A stretch of DNA of 64,000 nucleotides from positions 94,632-158,631 of the IMG/VR virus record IMGVR_UViG_3300009093_000034; one strand, given 5' to 3'. A program made the translations under genes and the position numbers. This document shows positions 45,058 through 52,299 of this stretch, piece by piece (the stretch's first letter is position 1; each line of letters opens with the position of its first letter). The stretch comes from a virus. A model generated the notes under the pieces. It did not search any database, was not told the DNA's origin, and was given only the letters and a program-made list of their open reading frames with translations.

Positions 45058-45300
45058 ATGAAAGGTCTGATTGCTTTCTACGCAGCTCTTGGCACCATGA
45101 TTGCTGTAGCAGCAGTCGCCTATGGCGGAATGGCTTTCACTCTTTGGGAGTTAAACCCGGAGAAGTGGTTTGATTTCCAGAGAGCCATAGTTGCAGCGTT
45201 CGTCATCATTGGTGCTTTGGTTGGTAGCATCATGATTGGTCCTATGTGCTACATGTATTTGAAGGACAAAAACAGATCAACCAAGTCTAAGACTAACTGA
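45058..45300 (+). CDS. two-TM membrane protein
   Basis: 80 residues, AAGGAATT site. Transmembrane helices at about 4-29 and 43-68, then a basic tail. Last gene before the third RNA island. Confidence 0.65.
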   Translation: MKGLIAFYAALGTMIAVAAVAYGGMAFTLWELNPEKWFDFQRAIVAAFVIIGALVGSIMIGPMCYMYLKDKNRSTKSKTN

Positions 45301-45307
45301 GTTAAGA

Positions 45308-45474
45308 AAGATTCGTTGGTCGTGGGTGTAAGAGAGTATCCTCTGGGTGAATAACCGTCTAAGGAAGGACGACACAGTAATCCGGGATGGGACCTTTCGA
45401 GGGGTAATTCCTGCCCCAGTTCTGGTGGCTTTCGCGGGAGCCAAAATTTCCAGACCCCATGACCAACGAATCTT
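45308..45474 (+). ncRNA. end-paired structured RNA of about 167 bases
   Basis: AAGATTCGTTGGTC (45308-45321) is the exact complement of GACCAACGAATCTT (45461-45474), a 14-pair closing stem extended by TGGGT/ACCCCA. Inside are GTC/GAC and GGCT-TTCGCGGG-AGCC hairpins. No ORF. Second of three long rod-like RNAs of 146-167 bases. Confidence 0.65.
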
Positions 45475-45479
45475 AAAAC

Positions 45480-45552
45480 GCTCCTGTGGTGCAAGGTAGA
45501 CACGCCATCCTCAGAAGATGGAGACAGTGTGGGGTCGAACCCACCAGGAGTA
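45480..45552 (+). tRNA. tRNA-Leu(CAG), class I size
   Basis: Acceptor GCTCCTG/CAGGAGT, anticodon stem CCATC/GATGG with loop CTCAGAA, T-stem GTGGG/CCCAC. Lacks the long variable arm normal for Leu. Confidence 0.8.
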
Positions 45553-45634
45553 TTAGAGAGAATGTTCGAAAGTTCTCTTGAACAGCGGAACGGCACCTGC
45601 AGAAGGCTGGTACGATGTCGGATAGTACCTAAGT

Positions 45635-45694
45635 GTTGCTGGACTGGCACGCGGCTCGCAAGCCGAGGAAGAGGTTCGAGTCCTCTAGGGAACA
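45635..45694 (+). tRNA. tRNA-like with reduced 5' part, possible Ala(CGC)
   Basis: T-arm AGAGG-TTCGAGT-CCTCT and anticodon stem CGGC/GCCG with six-base loop TCGCAA. Acceptor GTTGCTG/AGGGAAC has two mismatches and the D-arm is shortened. About 60 bases. Confidence 0.4.
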
Positions 45695-46126
45695 TAGAAA
45701 AGAAACCGCTAGATAGTTCAGCGAGGAACTTTGCGTGTTCTTTTTTAACTGAGAAGAAGCACCACTCAAGTTGAGTTTGGGAGCAGGCCGACATAGCATC
45801 GGTGATGGTGCAGTTGAGAGGAAAGACCACCCAGAGTACCTCTCTACAGTTTTAGGAGAGAACAGTTTCAGAAACTGATACAATGTGAGAACATTGTGTG
45901 CAGGGAGTAAGGCACAGAAGACCCTTCAACAAGGCAGTGCTTGAGGCGAGTTGTTGCCGCCGGTCCAATTCAGTTTGGATCCCTGCACAGAGTGCTCTCT
46001 GAGTACTTTTTATTGGTGGGTAATCTTCATTTCCTGGTTGACCCTAGGACGAAGATCAATCACCCCTCTGAAGTCGAAGGGTTAATACCCTGTCCTGAGC
46101 TGGTCAAAGCGAAGGGTAGTAAGAGG
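45695..46126 (+). ncRNA. non-coding region of about 430 bases
   Basis: No ORF. Contains GGGTTAATACCC, ACATTGTGTGCAGG repeats near 45888, GAGAGGAAAGACC at 45814 and CTCTGAGTACTTTTTATT. The GAGGAAAG tract resembles the RNase P core but its partner motif is absent. Likely one or two large RNAs of unknown class. Confidence 0.4.
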
Positions 46127-46199
46127 ACTTCCTATAGCACAGCGGCTAGTGCCCTCGGTTTATACCTTGGAGACCTTGGTTCGAGTCCAAGTAGGAGTA
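46127..46199 (+). tRNA. tRNA-Ile(TAT), second copy
   Basis: Anticodon loop TTTATAC, T-arm CTTGG-TTCGAGT-CCAAG. Acceptor pairing is imperfect, so the ends are approximate. Confidence 0.7.
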
Positions 46200-46201
46200 T
46201 T

Positions 46202-46282
46202 GATTCGGAATCTTGAGATGAGAGCAGCGGTCAAGATCGCAACTTGACTCCAAGCCGCCAAGACAGATTCCCTAATCGAAGG
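46202..46282 (+). ncRNA. small end-paired RNA
   Basis: GATTCGGAATCT pairs with AGATTCCCTAATC, enclosing GCGG/CCGC and TCAAG-ATCGCAA-CTTGA. A compact stem of about 80 bases, class unknown. Confidence 0.45.
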
Positions 46283-46332
46283 AGAAGCTCAACCTTTAAG
46301 AGCGAGGGTGTCGTAACCCAGGCACCATCCAA

Positions 46333-46387
46333 GGAACCACCAGCCCTTTAAGCTGGAGGAGAGGTATCGGGGTAACCGAAGGTTCCA
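46333..46387 (+). tRNA. minimal tRNA-Lys(TTT)-like without D-arm
   Basis: Acceptor GGAACC/GGTTCC, anticodon stem CCAGC/GCTGG with loop CCTTTAA and a short TCGG-GGTAA-CCGA arm, with no room for a D-arm. 55 bases. The loop is identical to tRNA-Lys at 23371. Confidence 0.5.
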
Positions 46388-46391
46388 ACAT

Positions 46392-46463
46392 GCTGGCATC
46401 GTCTACAGGAAGGATGCAACGTTCTCAACGTTGTCGACGACGGTTCGAATCCGTCTGCCAGTA
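46392..46463 (+). tRNA. tRNA-Glu(CTC), second copy
   Basis: Acceptor GCTGGCA/TGCCAGT, anticodon stem CAACG/CGTTG with loop TTCTCAA, T-loop TTCGAAT. Confidence 0.9.
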
Positions 46464-46870
46464 GCGCCAATCACGAGCCCATCCTCGTGTGAGGTAACTA
46501 TTTGATATAACTGAGTGTCTGGTGGGAGAACTAGGGAGTAACTGTGTCAGTTGTGGTAAAACCTAGAGGACGCCTTCGCTGTTGATTTAAGCGAAGATTT
46601 TCGACGACAATAGTGTGGAGTGGCTCGGACCCGTTGAAGCGCTGTCAGGTAGAGAACAGTTCTGCTCAAAATAATATGTCGCAACTGTGGCCGAACGCCT
46701 GGGTACCATTGGTTTACATGCAGTAAGGTGCTGACCCGTTCCCGATAATGTAGTAGGGATCGAAAAAAGTGGGATAGGGGTGAATAGGACGTCTCGTCAT
46801 GACTGAGACGGGGATCGCAATACGGAGGAAGTTTTTGGCCCGGGCCGACAGCCGTGCGATCCTTTCTTTT
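46464..46870 (+). ncRNA. non-coding region of about 400 bases with terminator-like 3' end
   Basis: No ORF. CTTCGCT/AGCGAAG near 46575, GTCTC-GTCATGACT-GAGAC at 46790, and a last stem GGATCGC/GCGATCC (46812-46861) followed by TTTCTTTT. Looks like one large RNA ending at an intrinsic terminator. Confidence 0.5.
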
Positions 46871-46886
46871 CTCAACTAACTTTATC

Positions 46887-47351
46887 ATGAATGACGAACT
46901 TGACATCCCAGACATTGCACTAAAGATGAGTGGAAGCCTTAGGCTCTTCCTTAAGAAGAACCTTAATGGACCAGTGTACACTCAGGCCCTTCAAAATCCT
47001 ATCATCAGGAACTTGCTCTCCCCAGAAGCTCTGGCGTTTGCTTTGGCAGATGCTCTTGAGTCAATGAAAGAATCGGTAGAACCTTCTAAACATTGGTTGT
47101 CTCTTCAGGAGCACGAAGAGAAGGTCGAGCCTTATCAAGACAAGTTCATGAGTGAGTTCATCTCTCTTCCAAACGGAGAGTATGAAGGTGAGATGTCCGG
47201 TCACACCATCACTCTTTTTCAAACCAATCAAACGATTCACTCTGATATCGGAATCAGATGTATGCACTGTCCTATTTTGATCGTCGTAGAAGATGGTCAA
47301 GTTATCGGTTGGTGCCAAGCAAGAGAAGGTTCTTGCTCAGATCCAGAATAA
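46887..47351 (+). CDS. hypothetical protein
   Basis: 154 residues from the ATG at 46887, five bases after ACTAACT, so the mRNA is probably leaderless. Helical N-half, then a strand-rich C-half with RCMHCPILIVVEDGQVIGWCQAREGSC, whose Cys residues could bind zinc. Unrecognised. Confidence 0.65.
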   Translation: MNDELDIPDIALKMSGSLRLFLKKNLNGPVYTQALQNPIIRNLLSPEALAFALADALESMKESVEPSKHWLSLQEHEEKVEPYQDKFMSEFISLPNGEYEGEMSGHTITLFQTNQTIHSDIGIRCMHCPILIVVEDGQVIGWCQAREGSCSDPE

Positions 47352-47359
47352 GGAAAAAC

Positions 47360-47827
47360 ATGACAACCCCTCTTCCTCCAGTCAATCCTATGGTTGACAC
47401 CCCTGTGAAAGACCAGATTCAAGCTCTTGAGTTGCTCTTGAGAGGTTACGGACCTCTGAAGCGTAATCTCAGTCTTCACTTGTCTACTCCTGAGAAGATC
47501 CTTAGTCATCTTCATCAGCACATCTCAACCCACAAGTGGTTGATCAATGAGAAGATCCCTTTCGAGATCACTCTTGAGCAGGCCTTGTTCTCTTGGTATG
47601 AGAACGTTTATCTTCCCATGGATGCTGCTATCCTTAAGGCTCGTGCTTACAGCAAGATGCCTAGCTGGTCAGGTTTGGCCATCTTCAATGCCGTGAGCGA
47701 TGAGTATTGGTGGAGATCATCTGGACGAACCATTTACATCGACCCTGTTTACGCCGTTTATGGCGTGTTGAAGAACAAGGCTAAGCATTGGTGGGACCGA
47801 GCTTGGGCCTCTGTTCTAGATCGTTAA
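47360..47827 (+). CDS. hypothetical protein, paralogue of the gene at 4424
   Basis: 155 residues from the ATG at 47360 (AAGGAAAAAC). STHKWLINEKIPF followed by LEQALFSWYENVYLP corresponds to THKYFLN...SEAYSSWVEYVFEP in the 4424 protein. The C-terminus has Trp-rich helices. Function unknown. Confidence 0.65.
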   Translation: MTTPLPPVNPMVDTPVKDQIQALELLLRGYGPLKRNLSLHLSTPEKILSHLHQHISTHKWLINEKIPFEITLEQALFSWYENVYLPMDAAILKARAYSKMPSWSGLAIFNAVSDEYWWRSSGRTIYIDPVYAVYGVLKNKAKHWWDRAWASVLDR

Positions 47828-47846
47828 GATCTAAGGAAGGTCTAAA

Positions 47847-48134
47847 ATGAATGACCGAATCAGACAACTACAAGAACAAATCGAGTTTGAAAAACGACAG
47901 ATCCAGAACTGCAAACATGAGTTTGGAGATGCCTATAGCAACCCAGAGATCGTCAGCGAACCTACCGGTTTTAGAACTGTAGTTCAAGGTTCGGACATCT
48001 GGTCGGAAGCTACAGACTATCGAGATGTTCAGAAACCTAGATGGACTAGAAAGTGCAAAAAGTGTGGTTTTGAACAACACACTAAAACCACAAAACCTGT
48101 GATCAAAGAATACGTTCCTGACTTTAGGGACTAA
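47847..48134 (+). CDS. zinc-ribbon-like hypothetical protein
   Basis: 95 residues, AAGGT site. Coiled-coil N-terminus with NCKHEFG, then CKKCGFEQHTKTTKP: likely a C-H-C-C zinc site. Resembles small phage proteins I cannot name. Confidence 0.65.
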   Translation: MNDRIRQLQEQIEFEKRQIQNCKHEFGDAYSNPEIVSEPTGFRTVVQGSDIWSEATDYRDVQKPRWTRKCKKCGFEQHTKTTKPVIKEYVPDFRD

Positions 48135-48144
48135 GTGTTATACT

Positions 48145-48429
48145 ATGGATGAGTTAGAGTCTGTTGATGGCATCGTTCGTTTCCACGAAATGATGTTCAT
48201 TCAACGAGGACCAGACGGAAAGATTGAAAAACTCTTTGACTATCAGAAGAATGAGATCCCGGTCTCGACTCTGTTCAAGTCCTATCTATCTGTCTCGTCT
48301 GAGAACGGCCTAACTTACAAGGGAGAGTTCATTCCCTTGGAGAATGCCATTGACCTTGGAAAGAAGAGAGCGCTTGGTTATCAAAGGCGAACGAATCTGA
48401 AAGGGCACAAACGTGAGGAATATCTTTGA
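48145..48429 (+). CDS. hypothetical protein
   Basis: 94 residues. Beta-rich with a basic C-terminus (GKKRALGYQRRTNLKGHKREEYL). Overlaps the next gene by four bases. Confidence 0.6.
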   Translation: MDELESVDGIVRFHEMMFIQRGPDGKIEKLFDYQKNEIPVSTLFKSYLSVSSENGLTYKGEFIPLENAIDLGKKRALGYQRRTNLKGHKREEYL

Positions 48430-48767
48430 TCAACGCGAGAGAAGCACGAAAGATCGTAGACGACAGCATGTCTGTTGTCAAACCTGTCTTGGACGAGTTA
48501 GATCTAGCCATCCAAAACCAAGCCGAAGCCGGAGCTACAGAACTCATCTGTACCCAAGAAGGTCTCTTCGAGACCATTCCTGTTGGGGAAGAGAGTGGCT
48601 ATCCAATCCCAGAACTTGTTGAAAAGATTGGTTCTGTTCTTGGAAGTTTTGGCTACAAGACCGTTTATAAGGCTGTAGGAAAACCTTACACACTCCCCAG
48701 TGAGAGAAACGAAGATGGCACAGGCGGTACTGAGTATCGTCGTTGGGCTCTCGTTATTAACTGGTAA
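48426..48767 (+). CDS. hypothetical protein
   Basis: 113 residues from a TTG that overlaps the previous TGA. Helix, then a strand region (GATELICTQEGLFETI) and C-terminal WALVINW. Unrecognised. Confidence 0.6.
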   Translation: MINAREARKIVDDSMSVVKPVLDELDLAIQNQAEAGATELICTQEGLFETIPVGEESGYPIPELVEKIGSVLGSFGYKTVYKAVGKPYTLPSERNEDGTGGTEYRRWALVINW

Positions 48768-48790
48768 AAATTTACTTAAAAGGATCTCCT

Positions 48791-49927
48791 GTGAAGATCA
48801 TCAAGACTAGCAACACCTATAGCATCTTCTCAGGCGAGAGCCTTGAAGTCCATGACACAGTTCCGGTGGGAACTTATCAAGTAGACTACAACCTCTTGAA
48901 GGGTCTTCATCTTAAGAAGATCCAAGATCTTGTAGCAGGCGAAGAAAAGGTCTATGGAGAAAGTACCAAGAAGGTTGACAAGATCATGGCGGCTTGGCCT
49001 CTCATGAACAGGAATCTTGGTATTTTATTGTCTGGTGGAAAGGGCCATGGAAAGTCTTTGATGATGCGACAGCTCTCTGAAAGAGCTAGAGCCATTGGTC
49101 TCCCTATCATCTTGATCAACACTCCATACAACGGACTTGTTGATTTTCTCAATAGCATCGAACAAGAAGTTGTTTTTGCCTTTGATGAGTTTGAGAAGGT
49201 TTTCCCAAAGAACTTAGATGAGAAAGATTCTGGAGATGATACGGCTCAAGCGCAATCTCCTCTTCTTAGCTTGTTTGATGGAACTTCTTCTAACAAAAGA
49301 ATGTTCATCGCTACGATTAACGATCTTTGGGATCTCAGCTCGTTCTTCAAGAACAGACCTGGTAGATTCCACTATCACATAAGATTCACCAGTCCTAAGT
49401 TCGACGAGATTAAAGAGTATCTTCAGGACAACATGGTCCAAAGACAGGATGAGATCGACGTCATTGCTGACTTCTTGAGCACCATCTCAAGTTCTTTTGA
49501 CATCCTTAGAGCTATTGTCTTTGAACTTAATCTTCGAGATGATTCCTTTGAAGAGATCCTCAAGGACTTGAACATCATGAGTTCTGAGACTCCTATGTTC
49601 GAGGTACTTTTCTACTTCAAGGACAACAAGACTGGTCACTCCTTTGTCAAGGAACAACATCTTCAACTTGCTTTGTGGAGAAATCTTCCTTCTATCTCTG
49701 TGAACTTGAACTTCAAAGAAGAATCCATGAGCAATGTCAACGATTGGGTTTATCTTGATGTTGACTTTAACAAAAAGACCAGAGCAAAGAATGGAGCGTT
49801 TGAGATCCCTGGTTCTGCTGCATCCATCTTAGATGATGATGACAAGAAGAGATACTCTGTCGAGAAGATCACTGTTCTTCCTCAAGACAACTCTCATTCC
49901 TTCTTTTTTCACAAAGATGCTCTCTGA
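48791..49927 (+). CDS. AAA+ ATPase
   Basis: 378 residues from a GTG after AAGGATCT. Walker A GGKGHGKS (82-89), Walker B VVFAFDEFEK (about 128-137), sensor-1 ATINDLW (about 175), and an arginine-finger region NRPGRFHYHIRF. The C-terminal 120 residues form a separate strand-rich domain. A ring-forming ATPase that remodels protein or nucleic acid; partner unknown. A second AAA+ protein lies at 62949. Confidence 0.85.
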   Translation: MKIIKTSNTYSIFSGESLEVHDTVPVGTYQVDYNLLKGLHLKKIQDLVAGEEKVYGESTKKVDKIMAAWPLMNRNLGILLSGGKGHGKSLMMRQLSERARAIGLPIILINTPYNGLVDFLNSIEQEVVFAFDEFEKVFPKNLDEKDSGDDTAQAQSPLLSLFDGTSSNKRMFIATINDLWDLSSFFKNRPGRFHYHIRFTSPKFDEIKEYLQDNMVQRQDEIDVIADFLSTISSSFDILRAIVFELNLRDDSFEEILKDLNIMSSETPMFEVLFYFKDNKTGHSFVKEQHLQLALWRNLPSISVNLNFKEESMSNVNDWVYLDVDFNKKTRAKNGAFEIPGSAASILDDDDKKRYSVEKITVLPQDNSHSFFFHKDAL

Positions 49928-49938
49928 TCAATAACTTT

Positions 49939-49947
49939 TGAGATATT
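49939..49947 (+). promoter_or_regulatory. TGAGATATT promoter-like motif
   Basis: Start of the fourth RNA island, upstream of the hairpin GAAGCGC/GCGCTTC (49964-50000) and tRNA-Arg(TCG). Confidence 0.65.
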
Positions 49948-50009
49948 ATATCTGCCAAGATTGAAGCGCCAAACACTTCGGAAGAGAACTTAGCGCTTCT
50001 TTGGCATAT

Positions 50010-50083
50010 GGGTCGTTAAGCCAGTGGACTAGACGTTCTCGCTTCGAACGAGAAAGACGGGGGTTCGAATCCCTCACGACTCA
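50010..50083 (+). tRNA. tRNA-Arg(TCG)
   Basis: Acceptor GGGTCGT/ACGACTC, anticodon stem TCTCG/CGAGA with loop CTTCGAA, T-loop TTCGAAT. Confidence 0.92.
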
Positions 50084-50086
50084 GAA

Positions 50087-50154
50087 CAGGATAGTGTTTA
50101 ACGGTAGCGCGGCGGCCTTCGGGACGAAAGTAGTGGTTCGAATCCACTTCCTGG
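50087..50154 (+). tRNA. tRNA-like, anticodon arm poor
   Basis: T-arm AGTGG-TTCGAAT-CCACT and D-arm are good, acceptor CAGGA/TCCTG only five pairs, and the middle GCGGCCTTCGGGACGA does not give a proper anticodon stem. Possibly Pro(CGG) or decayed. Confidence 0.45.
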
Positions 50155-50161
50155 GCAGAAA

Positions 50162-50288
50162 AGATAGTTCGGTTAACGGTGTTGGTCTTTACTACTGTCG
50201 GGATCCTCTCCCTTATGAGTGTAAAGAGCTGATCCGACCAGGCGAGCAGTGCGAGAAGGAAAAACAGGCGTTACAGAGATGGATGTGA
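50162..50288 (+). other. coding-like ORF without a start codon
   Basis: About 42 codons read as a plausible Cys-containing protein (YYCRDPLPYECKELI, EQCEKEKQALQRWM) between tRNA genes, but no ATG, GTG or TTG opens this frame after the upstream tRNA. Probably a gene remnant. Confidence 0.35.
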
Positions 50289-50363
50289 CGTCAATGCCTG
50301 ATCATCGCGTCGCGTACTTGAGGGACAATAACCTGACAAAACCCTCAGGATCTACTTTTTCAC

Positions 50364-50437
50364 AGGTCAATCGTCTAAGTTAGGACGCAGGAGCTTCCGT
50401 GCCACCCTGAGTATGGGTTCAAGTCCCATGAGACCTA
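50364..50437 (+). tRNA. tRNA-like, anticodon arm not resolved
   Basis: D-arm CGTC/GACG and T-arm ATGGG-TTCAAGT-CCCAT are sound, acceptor AGGTC/GACCT five pairs. The anticodon region AGGAGCTTCCGTGCCACCCT folds only as CAGG/CCTG around a large loop. Possibly Gly(TCC) that has decayed. Confidence 0.45.
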
Positions 50438-50440
50438 AAC

Positions 50441-50592
50441 GGAACAGGTCGGTTAATAACGACGTTGAAGAATAGTCCTTCACGCCAGCTTGCTGGAAGG
50501 GTATTAAGGGCGAGTAAGCAACGGAGTAGGCCAGCGGACGAATATCCGCCAATGGAGGTAATCAACCCTCCCCTATAAGTTCCACTTTTTAT
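50441..50592 (+). ncRNA. structured RNA between tRNA-like genes
   Basis: GGAAC/GTTCC near the ends, CCAGC-TT-GCTGG and GCGGA-CGAATA-TCCGC inside, and a CTTTTTAT tail. About 150 bases, class unknown. Confidence 0.4.
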
Positions 50593-50595
50593 ATT

Positions 50596-50744
50596 GGATA
50601 TGTGGCGAAACTAGTAACCGCGCTGGCCTGGAGGGGAACTTGATTACACACCCTCGGAATCTGGCGCTCGGTCGGTGAGCGAAATCAAGTAGCAAGATCC
50701 GTAAATAGACTCCGAGCTTGTAGGTGCGACTCCTATCATATTCA
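50596..50744 (+). tRNA. tRNA interrupted by an insertion of about 60-70 bases
   Basis: Acceptor GGATATG/CATATTC, a Leu-like D-arm (TGGCGAAACTAGTAACCGC) and T-arm GTAGG-TGCGACT-CCTAT flank a long insert that folds as ACTTGATT/AATCAAGT around CGCTC-GGTCGGT-GAGCG. The insertion falls in the anticodon or variable region; the anticodon cannot be assigned. Total 149 bases against about 85 expected. Confidence 0.55.
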
Positions 50745-50855
50745 AAAGAGGAAGCAATTCCTGACTTCTACGGAACGTCAGGTGGAAAACTCTTTGCTAT
50801 ACACCCAGCTAATAACTGGCACGCGGATGGTTCACTGAAGTTTCAGTCCGCACAT
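50745..50855 (+). other. spacer with two strong hairpins
   Basis: CCTGAC-TTCTACGGAAC-GTCAGG (50759-50781) and a compound stem GGCA-GCGGA-ACTGAA...TTCAGT-CCGC-TGCC (50817-50858). The second overlaps the 5' end of tRNA-Glu. Confidence 0.4.
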
Positions 50856-50927
50856 GCCTCTGTCGTCTACAGGAAGGATCCCTGGTTTTCACCCAGGCGG
50901 ACGTCGGTTCGAATCCGGCCAGAGGTA
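50856..50927 (+). tRNA. tRNA-Glu(TTC), second copy
   Basis: Acceptor GCCTCTG/CAGAGGT, anticodon stem CCTGG/CCAGG with loop TTTTCAC, T-loop TTCGAAT. Confidence 0.9.
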
Positions 50928-51000
50928 TAATTGGTCATTCGATCAAAACAAGGATCTTTTTGCTACCTTAGGACCGTTTGGTACGCAAAAGGAGAATTTT

Positions 51001-51642
51001 ATGATAGAGTATCCATCAATCATCAACAGCTCAAAAGCACCTCGTCAATCGATGATTGCGTTTGAGAAGTTGGACGGGAGTAACATCCGAGTCAAGTACA
51101 CAGCTAAGAGAGGATTTGATCTCTTCGGAAGTCGAACTCAACTATTGGATGAAACTCATCCGATTCTTGGTGGTGTAGTCAAAGTCTTCAACGAGACCTG
51201 TAAGGAAGCGTTGGAAGAGTACTTCAGGAAGTACTACTCAAAGGAACGAGAGATCGAAGTCTTCGGAGAGTACGTCGGGCCTAACTCGTTTGCAGGCTTC
51301 CACTCGGATCCTGTTGACAAGATGAAGTTCGTGCTGTTTGACGTTATGATGATCCGTAAGGGTTATAATGAGTTCTTGCTTCCGCAGGAGTTCATCAAGC
51401 TAGCGGAGCGTAACGCATCAGTTCCAGTCCCTAGAGTGATCTACGAAGGTAATCTTACCGACGATTTCATCTCAAGAGTCCGTGCTGACGAGTTTGGAAC
51501 ATTCGAAGGTGTGGTCTGTAAGGGAAAGCAAGGACTCGGTTCTTTCCGAGGGAAAGTTTGGATGTGCAAGATCAAAACGAATGCATATCTAGAACTTCTC
51601 AAAGAAAAGAAAGGCGCAGACTGGGTTAAGTTTGCAGAGTAA
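51001..51642 (+). CDS. RNA ligase (Rnl2-like)
   Basis: 213 residues, AAGGAG site. Nucleotidyltransferase motif I K23-L-D-G-S, motif III EVFGEYVG (about 88), motif IV FEGVVCK (about 168) and motif V WMCKIKT (about 187). It forms a ligase-AMP and seals RNA nicks or tRNA halves. With the kinase/phosphatase at 37654 it makes a complete heal-and-seal pathway. It lacks the Rnl2 C-terminal helical domain, so it is a minimal ligase. Confidence 0.88.
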   Translation: MIEYPSIINSSKAPRQSMIAFEKLDGSNIRVKYTAKRGFDLFGSRTQLLDETHPILGGVVKVFNETCKEALEEYFRKYYSKEREIEVFGEYVGPNSFAGFHSDPVDKMKFVLFDVMMIRKGYNEFLLPQEFIKLAERNASVPVPRVIYEGNLTDDFISRVRADEFGTFEGVVCKGKQGLGSFRGKVWMCKIKTNAYLELLKEKKGADWVKFAE

Positions 51643-51651
51643 GACACGAAC

Positions 51652-51801
51652 AGACTTAGTGATTTGACGACGAGTCCGGTGGAGTTGCGCCGGTATCACG
51701 CAGGACGGAAAAGGTCACCAGGGCTAGTGCTGATCTCCTAAGCTATACTAGGCACCGAATCGCTCCAAGCCACGCAATTGGCGAAGCCTGTAAGTCTGTT
51801 T
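51652..51801 (+). ncRNA. end-paired structured RNA of about 150 bases
   Basis: AACAGACTTA (51652-51661) is the exact complement of TAAGTCTGTT near the 3' end. CCGG/CCGG and other short stems lie within. Directly downstream of the RNA ligase gene. Third rod-like RNA of this size. Confidence 0.6.
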
Positions 51802-51820
51802 ATTTTCAAAGAGGTCCAAA

Positions 51821-52039
51821 ATGACTACCATGGTTGTACATGTTTCTACCCGATCAGGGTTTAACATTGATCATGAGATCTGTGTTCGTGACTTTGATGA
51901 AACAAAAGAGAAAGTTTCTGACATGCTCTCTAGAGAGTTCCCTTCTAAAAAGAACGTGACAATCCAGAGTTTCTCTTTAGACTATCTTAGAAAGAATCAA
52001 CCTACTCTCGCGGTAGAGGATCTGTATCCTACAGCATAA
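51821..52039 (+). CDS. hypothetical small protein
   Basis: 72 residues, AAGAGG site. Alpha/beta pattern with two strands (TTMVVHVST, VTIQSFSLDYL) and an acidic helix between. Unrecognised. Confidence 0.6.
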   Translation: MTTMVVHVSTRSGFNIDHEICVRDFDETKEKVSDMLSREFPSKKNVTIQSFSLDYLRKNQPTLAVEDLYPTA

Positions 52040-52046
52040 ATTTCAT

Positions 52047-52117
52047 TCCTGCTCTTCAAGGGAAGGTTCACCTTAAGTGCACTTAGGTGATGGCCGGTTC
52101 GATTCCGGAGGCGGGAG
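52047..52117 (+). tRNA. tRNA-like with palindromic anticodon region
   Basis: Acceptor TCCTGCT/GGCGGGA and T-arm CCGG-TTCGATT-CCGG. The anticodon stem TCACCT/AGGTGA closes a loop that is itself palindromic (AAGTGCACTT), so a normal seven-base loop cannot be drawn. Decoding doubtful. Confidence 0.45.
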
Positions 52118-52122
52118 TCTTT

Positions 52123-52211
52123 TGGGGTGCTTTTGGGAGGGAAACACGGTTCGAGTCCGTGGATGCTGGGTGCGGCGACGGCCACCGGGGGTTCGATTCC
52201 CCTCACCTCAA
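52123..52211 (+). tRNA. tRNA-Ser(CGA)-like lacking a D-arm
   Basis: Acceptor TGGGGTG/CACCTCA, anticodon-like hairpin CACGG-TTCGAGT-CCGTG (CGA after T33), a long variable region (GGTGCGGCGACGGCC) and T-arm GGGG-TTCGATT-CCCC. Only about 15 bases separate acceptor and anticodon stem. Alternatively a duplicated T-arm. Confidence 0.5.
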
Positions 52212-52299
52212 TACAAAATACTCTAGTTTTCTTACCTGTTAAATCTTAAACTAATCTCCGTTAGGAGAAAAATTAGGAATTACCAGGAGGTAATGATAT

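Noticed and set aside
45814-45930. RNase P RNA core (GAGGAAAG followed by CACAGAA)
   Set aside because: Spacing and flanking consensus do not fit, and a far better match with P1, P4 and CR-V is at 54000-54249.
49964-50000. Further copy of the CTTACTTCG element (AACACTTCGGAAG)
   Set aside because: It shares only ACTTCGG and lies within a clear GAAGCGC/GCGCTTC hairpin; the upstream GGTGG part is absent.
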